Shown piece by piece: positions 1 to 4,878 of a DNA stretch of 5,131 bases. The DNA is taken from NCBI GenBank assembly GCA_003242115.1, contig QBMP01000307.1, forward strand, positions 1 through 5,131, written 5' to 3'. Each line of letters begins with the position of its first letter. The stretch's first letter is position 1. The DNA comes from Phormidesmis priestleyi (lineage in GTDB: Bacteria; Cyanobacteriota; Cyanobacteriia; Phormidesmidales; Phormidesmidaceae). The notes under the pieces are model-generated. The model saw nothing but the letters and a program-made list of their open reading frames with translations, was not told the DNA's origin and searched no databases. The position numbers and the translations under genes are program-made.

Positions 1-690
1 GTAGTGACCCGATCAGGCGAAATTGTTGTAGAGACGACGGTCACCGCTCCTGACGGCTCAACCGGGTCTATGTCGCGGGGCCTCAATCCAACGACGGGCG
101 AGTTTGTATACCATTATGCGTTTTTGGATGGGATACCGAGAGCCCTGCGCTGGGTTAGAACTGAGCCTGCTATGGTTCCGGGCCGTGGAACGCCATTGGA
201 GACATATATGACTATGCGCCAGATGAGGCTGCTTGAAGGACGCGCAGGCAGCAGTGGTAATGGCTTGTTCTTTGCGACACCGCGCAGTGTTCACTTGAGC
301 ACTATCATAAATATCAGAACCGTTGCACAGCTTGCTGTTGCAGAGCGAGCGGGCCTATCTTTAAACGAAGGTATTCTCAACACCCATTCTGTTCAATACG
401 CTACCAATTCGATTGTGCAAGGGGGCGGACGAATTTCGGGAGCCAGAGTGAGTGGTGGGTACAGAACCGCTGCTATTAACGAACTTACCCCAACTGCCCT
501 AGAAAGCAATGGTTTATCGCGCAACTTTCTTCAAGAAAATGGAATTCCGCCTGGTTACCAAGTGCTGACCGGTTTTGAAATCGATCTAACTGTTGTTCCG
601 GCAGGATCTGCTAGTGGTGGTGGCGGCACGCCGCCGCCATTAGTGATTCCTCCAGCATTAGGAACAGATACAGAGCGCCGAGATGAGTAG
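1..690 (+). CDS. Uncharacterised protein, C-terminal part (cut by left window edge)
   Basis: The frame is open from the first base and ends at TAG 688-690. The GTG at 4-6 is the first possible start, but no ribosome site can be seen before it, so the gene most likely begins upstream and this is its C-terminal part. Numbering from that GTG, residues 5-55 look like beta-strand repeats (EIVVETTVTAPDG, GEFVYHYAF). Residues 62-197 form a compact domain with segments TPLETYMTMRQMRLL (63-77), STIINIRTVAQLAV (99-112), NTHSVQYATNSIVQ (126-139) and GFEIDLTVVP (190-199). Residues 201-220 are a Gly/Pro-rich tail, followed by a charged end. I see no membrane segment or catalytic signature. I do not recognise the domain. 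A role as the terminal domain of a larger effector or toxin-like protein is only inferred, from its domain-like end and the unusual gene that follows 84 bp downstream. Confidence 0.7.
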   Translation, partial: VVTRSGEIVVETTVTAPDGSTGSMSRGLNPTTGEFVYHYAFLDGIPRALRWVRTEPAMVPGRGTPLETYMTMRQMRLLEGRAGSSGNGLFFATPRSVHLSTIINIRTVAQLAVAERAGLSLNEGILNTHSVQYATNSIVQGGGRISGARVSGGYRTAAINELTPTALESNGLSRNFLQENGIPPGYQVLTGFEIDLTVVPAGSASGGGGTPPPLVIPPALGTDTERRDE

Positions 691-764
691 ACGATAATAA
701 TTCAGATGAACTTCTATGGTTTCTTTAGCTCAAGTTTCAAAATGAAAAGCGCTCAATTCTAAGC

Positions 765-770
765 AGAGGG
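765..770 (+). promoter_or_regulatory. Ribosome binding site for the HEQQH protein
   Basis: AGAGGG lies 4 bases before the ATG at 775. It supports this start over the internal Met46 codon at 910, which would remove the basic N-terminus. Confidence 0.55.
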
Positions 771-774
771 TTCT

Positions 775-1512
775 ATGGGAGTCCACTATTCCGTCAAATC
801 TCGACCCAGTCAAAAGCGATCTCCTCGCAATCGTCAAAATCGTCAGCAGCAGCTTCTTTCGGATATAGGCAGCACGACGGGTGTGCCCTTATTTTTGCAG
901 CGTACAATCATGGCAGACTCAGAGCCCAAGCAAGAAGAAGCGCTGTCTAATTCAGCCTCTGGTTCAATTCTAGAGTCAGCCAACCAAACTATCATTCAGC
1001 CATTGCCTAACCTAGAAGGTGAAGGAGAACCCTCTATAACGGTTGCCTATGGCAATAGCCTGCGGCTCCAAGGACTCACCCGTGCTCGATTCAGCAATAG
1101 CTTCGCCACCCAAGATGTGGTTACCGCGCAAGCCGAGGGCTGCGAAGGCTGCCGCACCAGCAACTGTGTCCACGTAACGGGGACATTGATTTCCGCCTTC
1201 ACAGTCACGACGACTGTCACTTTGCCATCCGTCACCGATTTTCCGACTCTGACTGACTGCCAACAGCAGCGGGTGCAAAATGCTATCAACACTGTTCTGG
1301 CCCCCCACGAGCAGCAGCATGTTAGCGCTTTCAATACTTACAATGGCAGCGTTTCTACAGTCTTTGATATGACATTTTGCCGAGGCCGCTTTGCAAATGA
1401 AATTCAGGCTCTGCACAATCGCACCGAAAGCAGCCGTCGAAGGACCACTCAAGCAGCCAGTGATGCCCTTGATCCATTCCATTTTGATATCGATCTCGAC
1501 TGTACAGATTAG
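775..1512 (+). CDS. Putative HExxH zinc-metallopeptidase-like protein, possible effector or cargo
   Basis: A 245-aa protein with stop TAG at 1510-1512. Residues 1-25 are rich in Arg, Lys and Gln. Residues 37-43 read VPLFLQR, and 44-80 are polar and probably disordered. The folded part (about 85-245) contains a beta-rich stretch (FTVTTTVTLPSV, 142-153), a helix leading into HEQQH (178-182, codons 1306-1320), then RFANEIQALHNR (205-216) and the end HFDIDLDC (236-243). HExxH is the classic zinc-binding and catalytic motif of many metallopeptidases; a third ligand cannot be assigned (E209, H214 and H236 are candidates). The arrangement of strands, helix with HExxH and a polar C-terminal strand resembles DUF922-type putative zinc proteases, though this is my impression and not a search result. 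Six cysteines (123, 126, 131, 162, 202, 243) suggest disulphides or a second metal site. There is no signal peptide or membrane segment. The PLFLQR segment is reminiscent of N-terminal regions of DUF4157-type proteins found near contractile injection systems, which is a weak hint. Confidence 0.75.
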   Translation: MGVHYSVKSRPSQKRSPRNRQNRQQQLLSDIGSTTGVPLFLQRTIMADSEPKQEEALSNSASGSILESANQTIIQPLPNLEGEGEPSITVAYGNSLRLQGLTRARFSNSFATQDVVTAQAEGCEGCRTSNCVHVTGTLISAFTVTTTVTLPSVTDFPTLTDCQQQRVQNAINTVLAPHEQQHVSAFNTYNGSVSTVFDMTFCRGRFANEIQALHNRTESSRRRTTQAASDALDPFHFDIDLDCTD

Positions 1513-1657
1513 ATCGGTCTTAATGACACTATCTCACGTCTCAAAACTGACCTAATTTGTGGCTATCTGGGGAAGGGAACGTATCGGATTGTTTGCGATC
1601 GCGCGCCCAGCAACACCCGCTGAAGTAGCTATCCGTTAGTCATAAGTATGCGGAAGC

Positions 1658-1686
1658 TTTACAGCGAGGGAATTTCAGGCATAAAT
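1658..1686 (+). promoter_or_regulatory. Weak sigma70-like promoter candidate
   Basis: TTTACA (1658-1663) is followed 17 bases later by ATAAAT (1681-1686), with a further TATAAG at 1691-1696. The -35 box is good and the -10 box poor. It would give a leader of about 300 bases before the LuxR-type gene, or transcribe a small RNA. This rests on motif match only. Confidence 0.2.
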
Positions 1687-1869
1687 AATTTATAAGAATG
1701 TAGCGGTCATAGTGAGATGTCGCGCTAGAAAGCAGGAAAGATTGGATAGGCTAAGAAATCAACGTTACGCGCTTTGCGAGGGCGATCGCTGGGGCCTTCA
1801 AACTTTCGCTCGCATTAAAGCTCAATACGAGACTAGCCGCCGATCTAGGCCGATCTAAGCGGAGCACTG

Positions 1870-1896
1870 CATCATCTGCATCATCTGCATCATCTG
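1870..1896 (+). repeat. Three tandem copies of a 9-bp unit CATCATCTG
   Basis: Three perfect head-to-tail copies, at 1870-1878, 1879-1887 and 1888-1896, preceded by CTG (1867-1869), the end of a partial fourth copy. The unit length is a multiple of three, so any copy-number change would keep a reading frame. The array is about 100 bases before the LuxR-type gene. It is too short and lacks spacers, so it is not a CRISPR array. Confidence 0.9.
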
Positions 1897-1939
1897 ATGA
1901 CTAAACTCAACATCAACTCAAATTTTGTTAAATAAACCG

Positions 1940-1945
1940 GATAAT
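1940..1945 (+). promoter_or_regulatory. Possible -10 box of the LuxR-type gene
   Basis: GATAAT matches five of six bases of TATAAT and lies in the AT-rich stretch before the gene. It would give a leader of roughly 40 bases. There is no good -35 box at the usual distance, so the assignment is tentative. Confidence 0.25.
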
Positions 1946-1981
1946 GAAGTAATAGTTTGATTTACTAGATAGAGAACCACG

Positions 1982-1986
1982 GGAGG
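1982..1986 (+). promoter_or_regulatory. Strong Shine-Dalgarno site of the LuxR-type gene
   Basis: GGAGG, within GGGAGGT, stands 6 bases before the ATG at 1993. It fixes that ATG as the start and shows the short protein is complete, not the tail of a longer response regulator. Confidence 0.8.
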
Positions 1987-1992
1987 TCGGAA

Positions 1993-2403
1993 ATGGCGCA
2001 TAATCGGCAACCTATATCCGCAACATTGATTTCTGTCCAGGTTAGTAAGCCAGCAGCGATCGCCAAAACAGCCGTCAATTTAGTCAAAACCCTTAGCTCA
2101 CCGCCAATCTCAGCCCTCAGCGACTCCTCACTCGATCTAGCGATAGATCGCCTAGCGACTTTAGACTGCGAAACCCTACTGGCATTACTCACCACCCGAG
2201 AGCTAGAAATCGTTTGCCTGATTGCCTTTGGCCTCTCTAATAAGCAAATCGCCAGCCGTCTTGGCATTAGCGCTTGGACAGTATCCGCCCACCTGCGGCG
2301 CATTTTTGCCAAGCTCCATGTCGATACTCGCGCCGCCGTCGTTTATCTGTGCGCTATCCTAATTCAAAACCTCGCCGCTCAGTCTATACCCACGGCCCCC
2401 TGA
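1993..2403 (+). CDS. Stand-alone LuxR/GerE-type helix-turn-helix regulator
   Basis: A 136-aa protein whose C-terminal half is a typical LuxR-type (GerE) DNA-binding domain, about residues 66-120. It begins LTTRELEIVCLIAFGLSNKQ, with the conserved Glu70 of the TxRE motif. The turn and recognition helix are IASRLGISAWTVSAHLRRIF (86-105), followed by AKLHVDTRAAVVYL. These proteins bind promoter DNA, usually as dimers. The first 60 residues have no phospho-receiver signature (no DD...D...K pattern) and are too short for an autoinducer-binding domain, so the signal it answers to is unknown. The strong ribosome site and a HIP1 site at 2056-2063 inside the N-terminal coding part suggest a resident gene. 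The last 25 bases overlap the end of the convergent acetyltransferase gene, so the two transcripts would be antisense at their 3' ends. Family assignment is firm, but the target genes cannot be read from the sequence. Confidence 0.9.
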   Translation: MAHNRQPISATLISVQVSKPAAIAKTAVNLVKTLSSPPISALSDSSLDLAIDRLATLDCETLLALLTTRELEIVCLIAFGLSNKQIASRLGISAWTVSAHLRRIFAKLHVDTRAAVVYLCAILIQNLAAQSIPTAP

Positions 2404-3017
2404 CCGATGGCCTCTAGCCTGTACAACCGCAGCGCCTTACCGCCAAAACAACGGGTTGTAAAGCCGTCATCGGTCATCCCCAGTCGATTCATGAGCGCGA
2501 TCGCTCGTTCATTCTCCGGATCACAAATGGCAATCAGCAGCGGCAATCTCAGCACCTCAAAAGCATAGTGCGCTAAGCCAAACGCGGCCTCAGTCGCATA
2601 GCCATAGCCCCAACTTGCCGGACGAAAGTGCCAGCTCATTTCTATATAATCAGCGCTTAGCCCTTCATCATCAGCGCCTTCTAGTTCCAAATTGGCGACA
2701 TTAGCAGCCGACTCAACCCCACTTCCTTGAATATCCGGCAGCGATCGCAGCCCCACTTGACCAATCACCCGGCCAATATCCGTTTGCTCGACGGCCCAAC
2801 TGCCCGACCCATGTCCCGACCCGTAGCCCGTGCGATCGCGCTTCTCCTGATTTAAACACTGCTGCAACCGCCCCTGCACCTGACGAATAGAACTCACAGG
2901 GCTCTCACCTTCTAGCCATGCCATCACCCGCAGATCGCTGTAAATATCCATCGCATCTCTAGCATCTTGCGCAGGCTGCCAAGGGCGAATGATCAGCCGC
3001 TGAGTTTCAAGCTGCAT
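2379..3017 (-). CDS. GNAT-family N-acetyltransferase, RimJ/RimL type
   Basis: A 212-aa protein of the Acetyltransf_3 (RimJ/RimL-like) group, which moves the acetyl group of acetyl-CoA onto an amine, often a protein N-terminus or a small molecule. The opening ETQRLIIRPWQPAQDARDAM (4-23) is the usual start of this group. The acetyl-CoA pyrophosphate-binding motif A is seen as RPASWGYGYATEAAFGLAHY (132-151), with the Gly pattern at 137-141, and motif B as ICDPENERAIALMNRLGM (164-181). Two stretches look extra: a Gly/Ser-rich loop (GYGSGHGSGS, 64-73) and an acidic linker (about 94-123) that separates the central strands. Together they help make the protein somewhat longer than the usual 170-190 residues. 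The start at 3017 has no clear Shine-Dalgarno sequence. Three HIP1 sites lie within the gene. It is divergent from the peroxiredoxin gene and overlaps the LuxR-type gene tail to tail. The substrate is unknown. Confidence 0.9.
   Translation of the reverse strand: MQLETQRLIIRPWQPAQDARDAMDIYSDLRVMAWLEGESPVSSIRQVQGRLQQCLNQEKRDRTGYGSGHGSGSWAVEQTDIGRVIGQVGLRSLPDIQGSGVESAANVANLELEGADDEGLSADYIEMSWHFRPASWGYGYATEAAFGLAHYAFEVLRLPLLIAICDPENERAIALMNRLGMTDDGFTTRCFGGKALRLYRLEAIGQGAVGID
2801..2824 (-). repeat. Imperfect 12-bp duplication in the acetyltransferase gene
   Basis: Plus-strand TGCCCGACCCAT (2801-2812) and GTCCCGACCCGT (2813-2824) match at 9 of 12 positions. They encode the Gly/Ser loop GSGHGSGS, so the loop may have arisen by in-frame duplication. 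Confidence 0.6.
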
Positions 3018-3051
3018 AGCGTAAGGGCACTAAACTGTCAGAATATGCCAT

Positions 3052-3057
3052 TTTATA
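3052..3057 (-). promoter_or_regulatory. Possible -10 box of the acetyltransferase gene
   Basis: On the minus strand these bases read TATAAA, five of six matching TATAAT. They would place the transcript start about 28 bases before the ATG. No clear -35 box is found. Confidence 0.3.
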
Positions 3058-3101
3058 GGTCACGTTAATATCTTAGGGGTGGCTCACTTATGCCAGAGTC
3101 T

Positions 3102-3110
3102 TGATAGAAT
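3102..3110 (+). promoter_or_regulatory. Extended -10 promoter candidate for the peroxiredoxin gene
   Basis: TGATAGAAT combines the TGn extension with TAGAAT, a five-of-six match to TATAAT. It would give a leader of about 50 bases. Extended -10 promoters need little of the -35 box, and none is evident here. Confidence 0.4.
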
Positions 3111-3150
3111 CACTAAGGCGCATCGGTGTAGTTGACCCGTTGCCCATAGA

Positions 3151-3161
3151 TCCTATAGGAG
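3151..3161 (+). promoter_or_regulatory. Ribosome site inside a 10-bp palindrome, peroxiredoxin gene
   Basis: AGGAG (3157-3161) lies 7 bases before the ATG at 3169 and supports that start. It overlaps the perfect palindrome TCCTATAGGA (3151-3160), so the 5' half could pair with part of the ribosome site or the palindrome could bind a protein. With only a five-base stem and no loop, an RNA hairpin is unlikely. Confidence 0.6.
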
Positions 3162-3168
3162 ATTACCC

Positions 3169-3606
3169 ATGGCGCTTTCAGAAGGCATAACTGCCCCTAA
3201 TTTTACGGCTAAAGACGACAGCGGCAATACTGTATCTTTGGCAAACTTTGAAGGGAAAACCGTTGTTATTTATTTTTATCCTAAAGATGATACGCCTGGT
3301 TGCACCAAGCAAGCTTGTAGCTTCCGCGATTCATACAGCGAATATGAAGATAAAGATATTGTTGTCTTAGGCGTGAGCATGGATGATGCCACTTCTCACC
3401 AAGCCTTCAAAGATAAGTTTAGCTTGCCTTTTCCGCTGATTGTCGATACCGACGGCACCCTCGCTCAAGCCTATGAAGTAGAAGGCGGCGGCTATGCCAA
3501 GCGAGTCACGTTTGTCATTGATGGCAAAGGCGTGATTAAAAAGGTGTACGAAAGAATCAATACGGAAACTCACGCAGCTGATATTTTGTCAGATTTGGGT
3601 CTGTAA
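3169..3606 (+). CDS. bcp: Thioredoxin-dependent peroxiredoxin, PrxQ/BCP type
   Basis: A 145-aa protein, the usual length for the family. It reduces hydrogen peroxide and organic hydroperoxides in the cytosol, using a peroxidatic cysteine that is restored by a thioredoxin. The active-site motif YPKDDTPGCTKQAC (37-50) holds the peroxidatic Cys45, the resolving Cys50 five residues later (the mark of atypical two-Cys PrxQ/BCP enzymes), and Pro38 and Thr42 of the PxxxTxxC motif. Arg112 in KRVTFVID is the conserved active-site arginine. The beginning ITAPNFTAKDDSGNTVSLAN (7-26) is the normal first strand and loop. There is no signal or transit peptide. Cyanobacteria typically carry several PrxQ copies, so the exact paralogue cannot be named. 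The gene is preceded by a good ribosome site and divergent from the acetyltransferase gene. All key residues are present, so it should be active. Confidence 0.96.
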   Translation: MALSEGITAPNFTAKDDSGNTVSLANFEGKTVVIYFYPKDDTPGCTKQACSFRDSYSEYEDKDIVVLGVSMDDATSHQAFKDKFSLPFPLIVDTDGTLAQAYEVEGGGYAKRVTFVIDGKGVIKKVYERINTETHAADILSDLGL

Positions 3607-3738
3607 CTTTGAGGCTACAGGCAAAAGGATTCCGGCCAAAATTCGTCATTGAGAATCTGCCCTTAGGAGAAAGCCTGTGATCAAAACAGACCCTACTATA
3701 GGAAGAGAAATAGTGATCGAGAGGCTTGAGAAGACAGT
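3607..3738 (+). other. Spacer between peroxiredoxin and reductase genes
   Basis: A 132-bp gap. A weak imperfect hairpin (3601-3607 with 3614-3620) lies at the peroxiredoxin stop but lacks a T-run. CTATAGGA (3696-3703) repeats the eight bases found at 3153-3160 ahead of the peroxiredoxin. TACTAT (3694-3699) is a poor -10 candidate. The gap suggests separate transcription, but read-through is possible. Confidence 0.4.
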
Positions 3739-4830
3739 ATGACAAAGACAGTGTTAGTCATTGGCGGCAGCGGGCGGATTGGTCGCAGCGTTGCTGCCGA
3801 TGTGCTGACACATACAGCGGCCGAAGTTACCGTCACGGGCCGTCAGCCCTTGAGCGAGTTGCTGACGGCTGATCTCTTACCCCGACAGAGGTATCAGGCG
3901 TTGGATTTGAGCGATCCAGTAGCGGTGGAGCGCGCGATCGCTCAACATGATCTTATCATCCACTGCGCAGGCCCTTTTCGCCATCGCGACCACCACGTTT
4001 TGCTAAGCTGCATTGCCCAAGGCAAACCCTACTTAGACGTGGCCGATAGCCCTGACTACGTGAATAAAGCCCTCACTTACCGGCAGGCCGCGCAGGAAGC
4101 AGGGGTTACCGCAGTCATTAGCACCGGCATTTTCCCCGGCATCTCCGGCAGCATGGTGCGTCAGGGCATCGAGCAGCTCGATAAAGCCGATACTGTGCAT
4201 CTCAGCTATTTGGTCGCAGGCTCCGGTGGCGCTGGCGTTACCGTCATGCGCACCACCTTTATTGAGCTGCAAACGCCCTTCATGTCCAAGCTGCGAGGCC
4301 GCTGGCAGGCAATTGATCCCTATAGTCAACGAGAGGTTTTAACCTTTCCTCGCTATGGCAAAGGCGGCGTGTACTGGTTCAACACAGTAGAAGCGCTCAC
4401 GGTGGCCGATACCTTCCCCGAAGTAAAAACCATTGTGACAAAATTTGGCTCCGTGCCAGACTATTACAACCGGCTGACGTGGCTAATGGCGCGAATGCCC
4501 AGAGCCGCCCTAAAAAATCCAACCGTCATCGAAAAACTATCGCAAATAAGCTACCGCATGACCCAGTTCACCGATCCTTATACGGGAGTAGGCATCGCCA
4601 TGCGAGTTCAAATTGAGGGCGAAAAAGCAGGCAAAGAAACAACTTATTTAGCCACTTTTGACCACGAAGATACGGCTTTTTGTGCGGGCTGCGGGACGGG
4701 TGCAATAGCGCAACTCATCCTCTCAAATCAACTCACCAAACCCGGCGTTTGGCCCGTCGAGCAAGCTCTTTCTACTCCTCTTTTTAAAACAACCCTCGCG
4801 CAGCGAAACCTCACTATTAATCGCATTTAG
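3739..4830 (+). CDS. Saccharopine-dehydrogenase-like NAD(P)-dependent oxidoreductase
   Basis: A 363-aa protein with stop TAG at 4828-4830. The N-terminus is a Rossmann nucleotide-binding fold: VLVIGGSGRIGRSVAADVL (5-23), with the GxGxxG glycines at 10, 12 and 15, then a second strand ending TVTGRQPL (31-38). Next come the LIIHCAGPF segment (72-80) and PYLDVADSPDY (97-107), both typical of the saccharopine dehydrogenase NADP-binding family (COG1748-like). GIFPGISGSMVRQGIEQL (130-147) lines the substrate cleft in this family. The C-terminal part (about 155-363) includes a Gly-rich loop AGSGGAGVT (160-168) and ends with KPGVWPVEQAL (334-344), a common closing motif. Most bacterial members with this layout have no proven role in lysine metabolism, and the substrate here is unknown. 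The ribosome site is weak (GAGAAG, 3728-3733). One HIP1 site lies inside. The gene is followed by a strong inverted repeat. Confidence 0.88.
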   Translation: MTKTVLVIGGSGRIGRSVAADVLTHTAAEVTVTGRQPLSELLTADLLPRQRYQALDLSDPVAVERAIAQHDLIIHCAGPFRHRDHHVLLSCIAQGKPYLDVADSPDYVNKALTYRQAAQEAGVTAVISTGIFPGISGSMVRQGIEQLDKADTVHLSYLVAGSGGAGVTVMRTTFIELQTPFMSKLRGRWQAIDPYSQREVLTFPRYGKGGVYWFNTVEALTVADTFPEVKTIVTKFGSVPDYYNRLTWLMARMPRAALKNPTVIEKLSQISYRMTQFTDPYTGVGIAMRVQIEGEKAGKETTYLATFDHEDTAFCAGCGTGAIAQLILSNQLTKPGVWPVEQALSTPLFKTTLAQRNLTINRI

Positions 4831-4836
4831 TAACCC

Positions 4837-4878
4837 CTTTGAATTAATCGCTATATCTTTACAGCGATTAATTCAAAG
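4837..4878. terminator. Perfect 16-bp inverted repeat between convergent genes
   Basis: CTTTGAATTAATCGCT (4837-4852) and its exact complement AGCGATTAATTCAAAG (4863-4878) enclose a 10-base loop. The repeat starts 6 bases after the reductase stop, and its right arm contains the methyltransferase stop codon (4873-4875), so it sits exactly where a two-way terminator would be expected. There is no T-run after the stem on either strand, so it is not a classical intrinsic terminator. It could instead block read-through or protect 3' ends. Confidence 0.65.

Larger units (their letters stand above)
1513..1992. other. 480-bp region with no convincing gene
   Basis: I find no RNA gene, and no open frame here has a normal start codon and ribosome site. 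It holds two HIP1 sites (1595-1602 and 1782-1789), a direct repeat GCCGATCTA (1839-1847 and 1849-1857), and three copies of CATCATCTG (1870-1896). One frame is open from 1755 to the TAA at 1902-1904 and would read out as a Ser/Ala-rich tail, but it has no ATG, GTG or TTG. It could be the worn remnant of a gene or chance. The last 70 bases are AT-rich and probably hold the promoter of the LuxR-type gene. Confidence 0.6.
1595..3941. repeat. Seven HIP1 palindromes (GCGATCGC)
   Basis: Perfect copies are at 1595-1602, 1782-1789, 2056-2063, 2497-2504, 2741-2748, 2832-2839 and 3934-3941. HIP1 is greatly over-represented in many cyanobacterial genomes and is the main lineage clue here. Within genes it often encodes Ala-Ile-Ala. 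There is none in 1-1594 or in 3942-5131. Confidence 0.95.

Noticed and set aside
1012..1482. Long antisense open frame (156 aa) opposite the HEQQH gene
   Set aside because: It lies wholly within the coding gene on the other strand, shows no known motif, and has no convincing ribosome site; the plus-strand protein has a clear motif and ribosome site.
1870..1896. CRISPR array
   Set aside because: The units are 9 bp long and adjoin each other without spacers.
1965..2312. Antisense open frame opposite the LuxR-type gene
   Set aside because: The plus strand encodes a clear LuxR-type domain with a strong ribosome site; the antisense product resembles no known family.
3601..3620. Terminator after the peroxiredoxin gene
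   Set aside because: The seven-base stem has a mismatch, begins inside the coding end, and is not followed by a T-run.
3557..3745. Minus-strand 62-aa open frame across the peroxiredoxin-reductase gap
   Set aside because: Its start overlaps the reductase start and its end the peroxiredoxin end; it has no recognisable motif.
4033..4329. Antisense open frame opposite the reductase gene
   Set aside because: It is a mirror of a well-supported Rossmann-fold gene with no independent evidence.
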